Shown here piece by piece: positions 1-7,344 of a DNA stretch of 52,046 nt. Where the stretch lies: NCBI GenBank assembly GCA_006226415.1, contig SBGZ01000059.1, positions 1 to 52,046 of the forward strand. The letters run 5' to 3'. Position 1 is the stretch's first letter, and every line of letters starts with the position of its first letter. Under the pieces are notes generated by a model, which saw only the letters and a program-made list of their open reading frames with translations, was not told where the DNA came from and searched no databases. Made by a program: the position numbers and the translations under genes. This stretch comes from Alphaproteobacteria bacterium. Its GTDB lineage: Bacteria; Pseudomonadota; Alphaproteobacteria; M2410.

Positions 1-713
1 CGGCCCCCTATCACGCGCCAATTGCTGCCCGCCTGCTTGCAGGCCCCGTTCACCCAGGCGTCTTTTTCGCCCGTGCCCAGGGTCATGGTGTAGGTAAGCT
101 CCCGGCAAAGCCTTGGCTGGGACGGCTCGCCGCCCGCCAAAAGAAGCTCCCCCCCTTCCATGCGGGTAATCAGGTCGCCAAAGACGTAGCCGATGACCTT
201 GCCGTCTTTCGCCACCAGATACCAATTGCTGATGGGATCGCGGGCCACGGCCTTGATCTCAGCCCCGAGCGCCAGCATCGTAACCTTAGGCCCGTCCACG
301 CGCGGCGAAAGCCGGACGTTGGTATTGGACTGAGTGACAAACATGCCGGCCTCTGGCGCGAGAAATGGTGTGGTGTCGAGATCAATTGGCGCTTCGATTT
401 CTTCACCCGCGTTAAAGCCGACCAGATAATTGGGGCCAGCGGAAACCTTGCCGGTCGCACCGGAATAAACGCTCGACCAGGACAGGCTGGTGGTGCCCGA
501 GCGGGCCTCCACCGCACGCCAGGCGGTTTCGGTAATCTTCGTGATATCCGCGCCCATCATTGTCGCTGCATAGCGCGAACCACTTTCAGCCCCTGCCAGT
601 GTGGTTTGAAGGTGACGACCGGTGTGGGAATATCCCCCCATCTGCGTACAAGCCGACAGGAACAGAAAAGCCGCACAGACACTGCTTTTGAAAACCATAG
701 AAACTCGCGTCAT
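1..713 (-). CDS. Surface lipoprotein with SH3-like domain (3' end cut by window)
   Basis: The reading frame runs from an ATG at 713 to the window edge without a stop, giving at least 237 residues; the C-terminus is missing. The N-terminus is a lipoprotein signal with lipobox LSAC (Cys22), so the protein should be lipid-anchored and exported. Residues about 118-165 (motif NWYLVAKDGKVIGYV) look like a bacterial SH3 domain, a fold often found in envelope proteins binding cell wall. The end that is visible (CRELTYTMTLGTG, then WVNGACKQ) resembles the C-terminal part of the Rickettsia 17-kDa/RT0821 surface antigen group. AAGGA lies 13 bases before the ATG; a second in-frame ATG is at 698. Family assignment is by eye; the role is inferred. 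Confidence 0.7.
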   Translation of the reverse strand, partial: MTRVSMVFKSSVCAAFLFLSACTQMGGYSHTGRHLQTTLAGAESGSRYAATMMGADITKITETAWRAVEARSGTTSLSWSSVYSGATGKVSAGPNYLVGFNAGEEIEAPIDLDTTPFLAPEAGMFVTQSNTNVRLSPRVDGPKVTMLALGAEIKAVARDPISNWYLVAKDGKVIGYVFGDLITRMEGGELLLAGGEPSQPRLCRELTYTMTLGTGEKDAWVNGACKQAGSNWRVIGG

Positions 714-756
714 ACCCAAACTCACATCCTTAAATAGCCGCCCCGGCCGATTAGCT

Positions 757-776
757 GGTTCCTATACCAAGGAACC
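757..776. repeat. Inverted repeat in the gap before the DUF1214 operon
   Basis: GGTTCC (757-762) and GGAACC (771-776) are perfect complements around an 8-base loop. Outer CCCC (741-744) and GGGG (777-780) can extend the hairpin. It lies in the 230-base spacer between the divergent lipoprotein and DUF1214 genes. No T-run follows, so it is more likely a regulatory structure than a terminator. Beyond it I see no gene in 714-943. Confidence 0.4.
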
Positions 777-943
777 GGGGGGTGTTTCTACGAGAAATCT
801 ATCCTGAGGTCCCAGGAATCCCGATATGCTGGATTGAGATGAAGCTCGGAAATGGTTAAACTCAAGGCTGAGGGTGATCTGGGATAAGATGTGTAAGGCT
901 CTGAATTCACTGGGTTTTCACTCATCCGAGAATGGGGAAGCGC

Positions 944-1516
944 ATGAAATTTCTTATGAAGATCGTGCTGTCATTGCTGGTGGCGCTCATGGCCGGGTTT
1001 ATTTCGGCCTATTTGATGATTGAGAAAAATTCCGCGGCAAGCGCCGTTCGAAATGGCTCCTGGGCCATAAACACCAATATTGGCGCGCAGGATACGGACC
1101 CTTATGTCAAAGCCCATGTGGCCTTGCATGCGCTGCTCGCCCTCAATAAATCCGAGGCCATTTATTTTGTGGCCAACGAAGACCAGGAGGGGAAACCGCT
1201 CCAGGGCGGCTGCACTTACAAAGTGACTGGCCAATCTATCGACGCCCGGTGGTGGACCATTACGGCCTATGGTTCTGACGATTTTCTCATTCCCGGCGGT
1301 GAAGGCCATTTTGCGGTTTCGGTCAATGAACTTGGCAATACCAAGTTTTCTTTTCCGATCGCCCCTTCGCTGAAGGCGGGCACCACTGGACTTGTGACCG
1401 CCGAGGCAGCGCAATTCAGCCTGCTCCTGCGCACCTATAACCCCTCACCTTCTTTATTAAATGATCCGGCAAGCGCGGCTCTGCCTGTCATTCAGAAGGA
1501 GAGCTGCGATGATTAA
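944..1516 (+). CDS. DUF1214 domain protein, membrane-anchored
   Basis: A 190-residue protein with one N-terminal membrane segment (about residues 5-25) and the rest predicted to face the periplasm. The motif WWTITAYG (103-110) followed by FLIP matches the core of the DUF1214 family, whose biochemical role is not established; DUF1254/DUF1214 proteins usually occur together, either fused or as neighbours, as here. I chose the ATG at 944 rather than the in-frame ATG at 932 because GGGGAAG (934-940) then sits at ribosome-binding distance. The stop codon overlaps the start of the next gene by eight bases, so the two are likely translationally coupled. It heads a five-gene operon ending in an ABC importer. 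Confidence 0.8.
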   Translation: MKFLMKIVLSLLVALMAGFISAYLMIEKNSAASAVRNGSWAINTNIGAQDTDPYVKAHVALHALLALNKSEAIYFVANEDQEGKPLQGGCTYKVTGQSIDARWWTITAYGSDDFLIPGGEGHFAVSVNELGNTKFSFPIAPSLKAGTTGLVTAEAAQFSLLLRTYNPSPSLLNDPASAALPVIQKESCDD

Positions 1517-2057
1517 TTTCCTCAAAGGCCTTGCTGTCTGGTCCCTCTTCACCCTGGTGGTCGCGATCGGCGTCCACTTTGCCACCGTGCGCTATTTGCC
1601 GGATTTCGTCATGGGCCGCCTCAACGACAAACTGACACGGCAGGTGCCGGTCAACACCATGCAATATCCTGCGCGTCCGGACGCCAGCGCCCGCGCGGTC
1701 GTGAAACCCAGCCCCGACCTCCTCTATGCGATTTGCGCTTATGATGTGAGCGCGGGACCGGTACGCGTCACGTCGCCGGTACCAAAGTCTTATTGGTCGC
1801 TGTCGGCCTTTGCGGGCAACACGGACAATTTCCTCGCGATCAATGATGCCCAGGCGGGCGGCGAGAAAGTGGAACTCATTTTGGTCCTGCCGGGCACGCA
1901 GCTCAGCAACCCCGAGATGCTGCCCGTGATAGAAACGCAATCGCCCATCGGCGTTATCCTCACGCGCAGCCTGATCACATCCGAAGAGGACTTTCCGGCT
2001 CTTGATGCCTTGCGCCGACAAGCGACCTGCGCCCCCTACACAGAAGAAGTCGAATAA
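1509..2057 (+). CDS. DUF1254 domain protein, membrane-anchored
   Basis: A 182-residue protein with a membrane segment at about residues 8-28. The segment around SYWSLSAFAGNTDNFLAIND is typical of short DUF1254 proteins, which are paired with DUF1214 proteins. The function of the pair is unknown. AAGGAGA lies just before the ATG at 1509, inside the end of the preceding gene; a longer upstream reading frame from 1461 lacks such a site. Its stop codon TAATG shares a base with the start of the substrate-binding protein gene, so all three are probably made from one message. This is a short, single-domain version compared with the roughly 450-residue fused DUF1254-DUF1214 proteins. Confidence 0.75.
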   Translation: MINFLKGLAVWSLFTLVVAIGVHFATVRYLPDFVMGRLNDKLTRQVPVNTMQYPARPDASARAVVKPSPDLLYAICAYDVSAGPVRVTSPVPKSYWSLSAFAGNTDNFLAINDAQAGGEKVELILVLPGTQLSNPEMLPVIETQSPIGVILTRSLITSEEDFPALDALRRQATCAPYTEEVE

Positions 2058-3052
2058 TGAAGATATTCTTTCGCCTGATCTCCTTTGCTCTCTTGAGCCT
2101 AGTCGCCGTGAGCTGTGGAGAAAAAACTGAAACATCACCTGAGGGCCTCACCGAGATCAGCTTTGCCACTGACTGGAAGGCGCAAGCTGAACAAGGCGGC
2201 TTTTATCAGGCACTGGCCCTCGGCCTTTATGAAGAGAAGGGCCTAAAAGTCACCATCCGCCAAGGCGGCCCGGGGGTGAATATTCCGCAAATGATGGCGG
2301 CGGGCGCCGTTGATTTTGGCATGGGGTCCAACAGCTTTGTTCCGCTCAACATGGTGGCGGCGGGCGTGCCTGCCAAAGCGGTGATGGCCGCCTTTCAAAA
2401 AGATCCTCAAGTGCTCATCACTCATCCGCGTACGGATGTCACCTCTCTTGCCGATATGAAGGGCAAACCGATCATGGTGTCGGATGCCACCATCTCCGCC
2501 TTCTGGGTCTGGCTCAAGGCCAAGTATGATTTTACCGACGATCAGATCCGCAAATACACTTTCAACCTCGCGCCTTTTTTGGCGGACCCGGCGGCAATTC
2601 AACAGGGTTATCTTTCTTCCGAGCCTTATACCATTGCTAAAGAGAGCGGTGTTTCTCCGCAGGTCTTTCTGCTCGCTGATTATGGCTTCCCCGGATACGC
2701 CGCTTTCGTGATGGTGCCGGACAGATGGATTGAGGAAAAACCGGAAGCGGTGCAGGCTTTTGTCGACGCCACAATCGAAGGTTGGCGCAGCTATCTTTAT
2801 GACGATCCAACGCCCGGCAATAGGCTCATCCTCGCCGACAATCCGGAACTGACACCGGATATTCTGGCGCAGGCCATCGAAAAGATGAAAACCTACGGCA
2901 TCGTGGATTCCGGCGATACAGAGGCGCTCGGTATCGGCGCCATGACCGATGAACGCTGGAAGACTTTCTTTGATGTGATGTCGGAAAATGGGATCTATGA
3001 TCCAGAGCTCGATTACACAAAGGCCTATACGCTACAATTCCTTCCCCAATGA
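2057..3052 (+). CDS. ABC importer substrate-binding lipoprotein, NMT1/SsuA type
   Basis: A 331-residue protein with a lipobox ending at Cys20 (LVAVSC), so it should be anchored facing the periplasm. The opening strand ISFATDWKAQAEQGGFYQAL and following GLYEEKGLKV are the signature of the NMT1/THI5-like and SsuA/TauA group that binds pyrimidine precursors, sulfonates, nitrate-like anions or riboflavin precursors. Substrate cannot be read from sequence: the absence of a thiamine or sulfonate gene next to it leaves the choice open, although the sulfite reductase operon lies just downstream. The gene is fused by a one-base overlap to the DUF1254 gene and is followed by an ATPase and a permease gene. 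Confidence 0.85.
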   Translation: MKIFFRLISFALLSLVAVSCGEKTETSPEGLTEISFATDWKAQAEQGGFYQALALGLYEEKGLKVTIRQGGPGVNIPQMMAAGAVDFGMGSNSFVPLNMVAAGVPAKAVMAAFQKDPQVLITHPRTDVTSLADMKGKPIMVSDATISAFWVWLKAKYDFTDDQIRKYTFNLAPFLADPAAIQQGYLSSEPYTIAKESGVSPQVFLLADYGFPGYAAFVMVPDRWIEEKPEAVQAFVDATIEGWRSYLYDDPTPGNRLILADNPELTPDILAQAIEKMKTYGIVDSGDTEALGIGAMTDERWKTFFDVMSENGIYDPELDYTKAYTLQFLPQ

Positions 3053-3073
3053 CCCACACCTGAACTTAAACCC

Positions 3074-3829
3074 GTGACCGCACTCCTGACGATCCACAAC
3101 CTCTCCAAAACTTTCGAAAACGGAACCGCTGCTTTGGAAGCGGTGGAGCTTTCGGTCGCCGCAGGTCAGGTCACCACATTGCTCGGCGCATCGGGCTGCG
3201 GCAAGAGTACCTTGCTTAAGATCGTAGCGGGGCTTTTGCCAATGAGCGCAGGGCATATCGATTGGGCCGAGACGCCAGCACGGGGCGACATCGGCTTTGT
3301 GTTTCAGGAGCCAACCTTGCTGCCCTGGGCGACGGTTCAGGACAATATCTCCCTCCCCTTTACCCTTTCCGGCAACATGGCGGCAGATGCGGCCATGCGG
3401 GTGCGCGAAGTGATCGATCTGGTTGGGCTTTCCGGCTTTGAGCGCGCATACCCCCGCGAGCTTTCGGGCGGCATGAAGATGCGGGTCTCGCTTGCAAGAG
3501 CCCTGGTGTCCAAACCTAAAGTGCTGCTGATGGATGAGCCTTTTGCGGCGCTTGACGAGATTACCCGCGCAAAACTCAATACGGATCTTTTGCAGATCTG
3601 CGCCCAGGAAAATGTCACCGTCCTTTTTGTAACCCATTCCGTTCAGGAATCAGTCTTTCTCTCTGACACCATTTTTGTCATGAAGCCGCGGCCCGGCCGA
3701 GTCTTTGCACATTTTGCCCTTTCCCATGAAAGTCAACGAGACGAAGCGTATCGGCTCAGCCCAGAATTTGGCGACAAGGTGCGCGAAGCATCTCTGAGCC
3801 TCAAAGCCTCCATGGAGGCAGCGCCATGA
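3074..3829 (+). CDS. ABC importer ATP-binding protein (SsuB/TauB type)
   Basis: A 251-residue nucleotide-binding subunit. Walker A is GASGCGKST (38-46), the Q-loop is in FVFQEPTLLPW, the ABC signature reads LSGGMKMR and Walker B is VLLMDEPFAALDE, with the switch histidine in FVTHS. The order matches nitrate/sulfonate/taurine importer ATPases. The start is GTG at 3074; no ATG gives the conserved N-terminus. It lies 21 bases after the binding-protein gene and overlaps the permease start by four bases (ATGA), so it is part of the same operon. It powers transport by the 3826 permease at the inner face of the cytoplasmic membrane. Confidence 0.92.
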   Translation: MTALLTIHNLSKTFENGTAALEAVELSVAAGQVTTLLGASGCGKSTLLKIVAGLLPMSAGHIDWAETPARGDIGFVFQEPTLLPWATVQDNISLPFTLSGNMAADAAMRVREVIDLVGLSGFERAYPRELSGGMKMRVSLARALVSKPKVLLMDEPFAALDEITRAKLNTDLLQICAQENVTVLFVTHSVQESVFLSDTIFVMKPRPGRVFAHFALSHESQRDEAYRLSPEFGDKVREASLSLKASMEAAP

Positions 3830-4617
3830 CACAGGACAAGCTCCTCACACTTGCCGCGCCGTTGATGCTCGGGGTCGCCGTCCTTGGGCTCTGGGAGGTT
3901 CTTTGCCGCTGGCAGGAAGTGCCCATCTTTGTTCTGCCCAAACCCTCCGACATCTTCCTCGCGCTCCTTGACAACTTTGGCTCGCTCATGGTCTCGCTCT
4001 GGGCCACCTTGCGCGTCACGCTCATGGCCTTCGTGACGGCCCTCATCCTAGGGGGCGCGCTGGCAGCGCTCTTTTCGCAATCGCGGCTTCTGGAGCTCAT
4101 GCTCTACCCTTACGCCGTCGTGCTGCAGGTCACGCCCGTGGTGGCCATCGCGCCGCTCATCCTCATCTGGGTCGGGTTTGACCGGGTGGAACTGGCGCTT
4201 CTCATTCTGGCCACCATTGTTGCCTTCTTCCCGATCCTGTCGAGCGCGACGCTCGGGTTCCGGTCCATCGACCCGAACCAGCGGGACCTCTTCCGGCTCT
4301 ATCAAGCAAGCCGCTGGCAGGTGTTTCGCTATCTGCAGTTCCCTAATGCGCTGCCTTACCTCCTCAACGGCATGAAGGTTTCCGCCGGGCTGGCGCTCAT
4401 CGGGGCAGTGGTGGCCGAGTTCGTGGCAGGGTCTGGCGCCGCGACGGGACTGGCCTGGCGGATCGTGGAAGCCGGCAACCGCTTGCAGATCCCCAAAATG
4501 TTCGCAGCTTTGTTACTTCTGTCACTTTTAGGCATATTTCTGTTCTTCCTGCTCACCTGGCTTGAGCATCTCGCGCTCCGCAAATGGCACGAAAGTGCGA
4601 GAAATCAGCCGAATTAG
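3826..4617 (+). CDS. ABC importer permease (SsuC/TauC type)
   Basis: A 263-residue integral membrane protein with about six hydrophobic segments. The cytoplasmic coupling loop is visible around RDLFRLYQASRWQVFRYLQF followed by LPYLLNGMK, the EAA-loop pattern of binding-protein-dependent transport permeases. It overlaps the ATPase gene by four bases and is the last gene of the importer operon. The message probably ends in the AT-rich gap after 4617. Two copies of the subunit would form the channel. Its substrate is that of the binding lipoprotein at 2057 and remains undefined. Confidence 0.9.
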   Translation: MTQDKLLTLAAPLMLGVAVLGLWEVLCRWQEVPIFVLPKPSDIFLALLDNFGSLMVSLWATLRVTLMAFVTALILGGALAALFSQSRLLELMLYPYAVVLQVTPVVAIAPLILIWVGFDRVELALLILATIVAFFPILSSATLGFRSIDPNQRDLFRLYQASRWQVFRYLQFPNALPYLLNGMKVSAGLALIGAVVAEFVAGSGAATGLAWRIVEAGNRLQIPKMFAALLLLSLLGIFLFFLLTWLEHLALRKWHESARNQPN

Positions 4618-4665
4618 CCTTATTATACATATACTGTGTGTGTAATATTACTTTTTACATCAATC

Positions 4666-4694
4666 TTGACGTAAATAGATCGAGCGCGCATATT
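4666..4694 (+). promoter_or_regulatory. Probable sigma-70 promoter of the sulfite reductase operon
   Basis: TTGACG (4666-4671) and CATATT (4689-4694) are separated by 17 bases, giving five and four of six consensus matches. The surrounding 4618-4700 stretch is markedly AT-rich. The 8-base palindrome TAATATTA (4643-4650) lies just upstream and could be part of an activator or repressor site. Transcription would start near 4701, about 50 bases before the DUF2849 start. Confidence 0.55.
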
Positions 4695-4710
4695 CCTGAA
4701 AGAATTAAGA

Positions 4711-4731
4711 GGCGAAGGATTTCGCTTCGCC
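4711..4731 (+). promoter_or_regulatory. Leader hairpin upstream of the sulfite reductase operon
   Basis: GGCGAAG (4711-4717) pairs perfectly with CTTCGCC (4725-4731) around a 7-base loop. The hairpin lies within the predicted leader, ten bases before the AGGAAAG ribosome-binding site of the DUF2849 gene. It could stabilise the message or influence translation. It is too small to be a known riboswitch on its own. Confidence 0.4.
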
Positions 4732-4751
4732 CAATTACGTCAGGAAAGCCC

Positions 4752-5075
4752 ATGTCCAAGCCCCACCGGAAAGCCAAAGGCCCTCAGGTTTTGACCGCCA
4801 ACCGCCTCGTTGATGGCGATGTGGTCTATTGGCGCGATGAAACCACCTGGGTTGCGAACCTTTCCGACGCCAAGGTTTTCGAGGACGAAGACGCCCTGGC
4901 CAAGGCAGAAGCCGATGCTCAAGCACAGGTCAAAGCCGATAAGATTCTCGATCCTTATGCCTTTGGCGTGGATTTGACCGGGGGCCGGATCACGCCTGGC
5001 TCCATGCGCGAACATATTCGGGCGCTCGGCCCGTCTGTCCGGCTTGATCTGGGCAAGCAAGCCGAAGCCGCGTGA
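4752..5075 (+). CDS. DUF2849 domain protein of the sulfite reductase operon
   Basis: A 107-residue soluble protein. DUF2849 proteins are small alphaproteobacterial proteins almost always encoded directly before cysI; here the conserved features are TANRLVDGDVVYW near the start and DPYAFGVDL followed by REHIRA near the end. The activity is unproven; a role in sulfite reductase assembly or electron supply is inferred from gene order. The ATG at 4752 is chosen because AGGAAAG precedes it and because the family begins there; the frame extends upstream to 4584 but that part overlaps the permease gene and has no family resemblance. It ends ten bases before the cysI start. Confidence 0.8.
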   Translation: MSKPHRKAKGPQVLTANRLVDGDVVYWRDETTWVANLSDAKVFEDEDALAKAEADAQAQVKADKILDPYAFGVDLTGGRITPGSMREHIRALGPSVRLDLGKQAEAA

Positions 5076-5085
5076 GGATTGCCCC

Positions 5086-6744
5086 ATGTACCGTTACGAT
5101 GAATTTGATCAATCTCTCGTTGATGCCCGTGTAACAGAATTTCGCGGTCAAGTGGCGCGGCGTCTGGCCGGGGATATCACCGAGGATGAGTTTAAGCCCC
5201 TGCGTCTGATGAACGGGCTCTATCTGCAGCTTCATGCCTATATGCTGCGGGTGGCGATCCCCTATGGCACCTTCAACAGTCGTCAAATGCACATGTTGGC
5301 AGAGATCGCCCGTAAGTATGACAAGGGCTATGGGCATTTCACCACGCGGCAGAACATTCAATACAATTGGCTGAAGCTTGATGACGTGCCGGACCTTCTG
5401 GCGGATCTGGCGAGCGTGGAGATGCACGCCATTCAAACGTCAGGCAATTGCATCCGCAACACCACGTCGGATCAATATGCAGGTGCGGCGGCGGACGAAA
5501 TTGAAGACCCCCGCCCGACCTGTGAGATCATCCGACAATGGTCGACTTTCCATCCGGAGTTCTCGTTCCTGCCGCGCAAGTTCAAGATTGCGGTCACCGG
5601 CGCGCCGAAGGACCGGGCAGCGGTTCAGATCCATGACATCGGCATTCAGATCGTTGAAAACAATAAGGGCGAGGTTGGTTATTCGATCTTCGTCGGCGGC
5701 GGCCTCGGCCGCACTCCCATGGTGGGCAAGCATATTCGGGCCTTCCTGCCCCGCCAGGATCTGCTGGCCTATCTGGAAGCGATCATGCGCGTCTACAATA
5801 TGCTCGGTCGCCGCGACAATATCTACAAAGCGCGGATCAAGATCCTTGTGCATGAGGCCAGCGCGGCAGAGTTTACACGCCTGGTGGAAGAAGAGTTTGA
5901 AAAAATCGATCAAACCAAACTGATGGCCTTGCCTGAGGAAGAATTAGATCGCATCGCGGCCTACTTTGCGGCGCCTGAATTTGAAACCCTGGGTCCCTGT
6001 CCCGCTGAACATCTGGAAGCTCTTGACCGGGACCGTGACTTTGCCCTCTGGGTCAAAGCCAATGTGGTGCCCCACAAAGTGCCGGGCTATGCCATTGCCA
6101 ATATCTCGCTGAAGCCGATTGGCGGCGTGCCCGGTGACATTACCTCCGACCAGATGGACGGCGTCGCTGAGCTCGCCAAGGACTATTCCTTTGACGAAAT
6201 CCGTGCGACCCATGAGCAAAACCTGGTTCTGCCCCATGTCCGCGAGCGCGACCTTTACGCCATCTGGCAGCGCCTCAAAGCACTCGAGCTTGCCACCGCC
6301 AACATCGGTCTTGTCAGCGACATCATCGCCTGCCCCGGACTTGATTATTGCAACCTGGCCAATGCGCGCTCGATCCCCGTGGCGCAGCTGATCAGCGAAC
6401 GCTTTGCAGAGCTTGATCGCCAGCATGATATTGGCGAACTCAAGATCAAAATTTCCGGCTGCATCAATGCCTGCGGCCATCACCATGTGGGCCACATCGG
6501 CATTCTGGGCGTCGACCGCAAGGGCGAGGAATATTATCAGATCACGCTCGGTGGATCGGCGGACGAAAACACCCGGCTCGGTGATATCACCGGCCCCTCT
6601 TTCCCTTATGACAAGGTGGTGGATGCGGTAGAGACCCTCGTCACCACCTATGTCGACCTGCGCCAGTCTGGCGAAACCTTCCTGCAAACCTATGCCCGGG
6701 TCGGGCTCGCGCCTTTTAAGGAGAACCTCTATGCCGCTGCTTAA
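5086..6744 (+). CDS. cysI: Assimilatory sulfite reductase hemoprotein
   Basis: A 552-residue siroheme/[4Fe-4S] enzyme that reduces sulfite to sulfide for cysteine synthesis in the cytoplasm. The cluster and siroheme ligands are visible as CPGLDYC (C-x5-C) and, further on, GCINAC (C-x3-C) in the stretch KISGCINACGHHHVGH. The N-terminal half has the substrate and siroheme residues typical of the family (TTRQNIQYNW). Nitrite reductases share this fold, but the flanking DUF2849 and DUF934 genes are specific to the sulfite reductase operon. Start ATG 5086 follows GAGGA; an earlier in-frame ATG at 5044 overlaps the previous gene. No cysH, cysG or flavoprotein subunit gene is adjacent, so electrons may come from ferredoxin or from a subunit encoded elsewhere. 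Confidence 0.9.
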   Translation: MYRYDEFDQSLVDARVTEFRGQVARRLAGDITEDEFKPLRLMNGLYLQLHAYMLRVAIPYGTFNSRQMHMLAEIARKYDKGYGHFTTRQNIQYNWLKLDDVPDLLADLASVEMHAIQTSGNCIRNTTSDQYAGAAADEIEDPRPTCEIIRQWSTFHPEFSFLPRKFKIAVTGAPKDRAAVQIHDIGIQIVENNKGEVGYSIFVGGGLGRTPMVGKHIRAFLPRQDLLAYLEAIMRVYNMLGRRDNIYKARIKILVHEASAAEFTRLVEEEFEKIDQTKLMALPEEELDRIAAYFAAPEFETLGPCPAEHLEALDRDRDFALWVKANVVPHKVPGYAIANISLKPIGGVPGDITSDQMDGVAELAKDYSFDEIRATHEQNLVLPHVRERDLYAIWQRLKALELATANIGLVSDIIACPGLDYCNLANARSIPVAQLISERFAELDRQHDIGELKIKISGCINACGHHHVGHIGILGVDRKGEEYYQITLGGSADENTRLGDITGPSFPYDKVVDAVETLVTTYVDLRQSGETFLQTYARVGLAPFKENLYAAA

Positions 6745-7243
6745 AGACGGACGTCTTGTTGAAGACAAATGGCAAAGACTGGAAGAGCACGAAGTCGTGC
6801 CGACCGAAGGCGCTGTGATTATTGATTTAGAACGCTGGCAGGTGGAACGCGAAAACCTGAAGGGCCGTGCAGCCCCTCTCGGTCTTTTGCTCATGCCCGG
6901 CCAATCTCCGGAAGAGATCGCAGATGACCTCTCTCAATTTGACCTTATTGCCCTTGCCTTTCCCGCCTTCAAAGATGGCCGCGCCTATTCCTATGCACGG
7001 ATCCTGCGCGAGCGGCTTGGCTTTACCGGCGAGCTGCGCGCGGTGGGAGAAGTTCTGCAGGATCAGCTCTTCTTCATGGCGCGGGTGGGCTTTGATGCCT
7101 TTGAGGTCAATGAACGCACTTCTGAAGGCGACTTTGCCGCTGAGATGGCCAAGTTTCCGGCGGTCTATCAGCCGTCGAGCTGCGGCGAGAACACGGTTTT
7201 CGCACGGCGCCATGGCGCCCGCCTTGTTGAGGCGGCGGAGTGA
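6731..7243 (+). CDS. DUF934 protein, sulfite reductase operon
   Basis: A 170-residue soluble protein whose start overlaps the end of cysI by 14 bases. The DUF934 hallmarks are present: MPLLKDGRLVEDKW at the start, a segment reading FPAFKDGRAYSYARILRERL, and near the end FDAFEVNE followed by YQPS. DUF934 proteins are annotated as putative oxidoreductases and are consistently linked to cysI; their reaction is not known. Coupled translation with cysI suggests a stoichiometric partner. The start ATG 6731 is where the family begins, and the longer frame from 6650 is a shadow of cysI. In many relatives cysH follows; here a hairpin and a separate promoter follow instead. Confidence 0.85.
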   Translation: MPLLKDGRLVEDKWQRLEEHEVVPTEGAVIIDLERWQVERENLKGRAAPLGLLLMPGQSPEEIADDLSQFDLIALAFPAFKDGRAYSYARILRERLGFTGELRAVGEVLQDQLFFMARVGFDAFEVNERTSEGDFAAEMAKFPAVYQPSSCGENTVFARRHGARLVEAAE

Positions 7244-7251
7244 GATAAATC

Positions 7252-7272
7252 CCTTCGTGTCCCCCACGAAGG
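7252..7272 (+). terminator. Hairpin after the sulfite reductase operon
   Basis: CCTTCGTG (7252-7259) and CACGAAGG (7265-7272) form a perfect 8-base stem with loop TCCCC, starting nine bases after the DUF934 stop codon. There is no long T-run after it, so it may be a weak terminator or an mRNA 3'-end stabiliser. Confidence 0.5.
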
Positions 7273-7289
7273 CAGGATAGCCATTAATA

Positions 7290-7318
7290 TTGGCCCTTGA
7301 GTAAATCCGCCCTATAAC
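7290..7318 (+). promoter_or_regulatory. Probable promoter of the gamma-glutamyltransferase gene
   Basis: TTGGCC (7290-7295) and TATAAC (7313-7318) are 17 bases apart, with four and five of six consensus matches. A transcript starting near 7325 would have a short leader ending in the GAGGGA ribosome-binding site of the gene at 7345. Confidence 0.45.
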
Positions 7319-7344
7319 TCCCTCAACTTTAAATGAGGGAACAG

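Noticed and set aside
170-517. Minus-strand open frame inside the partial lipoprotein gene
   Set aside because: It is the shifted frame of the real lipoprotein gene, which has a lipobox and continuous reading frame to the window edge.
855-893. Segment CTGAGGGTGATCTGGGATAA resembling thi-box parts of a TPP riboswitch upstream of the DUF1214/importer operon
   Set aside because: Only fragments match, merged in one short stretch; the first stem and the paired ACC-type segments of the real riboswitch are absent, and no thiamine gene follows.
5086-6744. Nitrite reductase (NirA type) instead of sulfite reductase
   Set aside because: The flanking DUF2849 and DUF934 genes belong to the sulfite reductase operon in this class; nitrite genes are not nearby.
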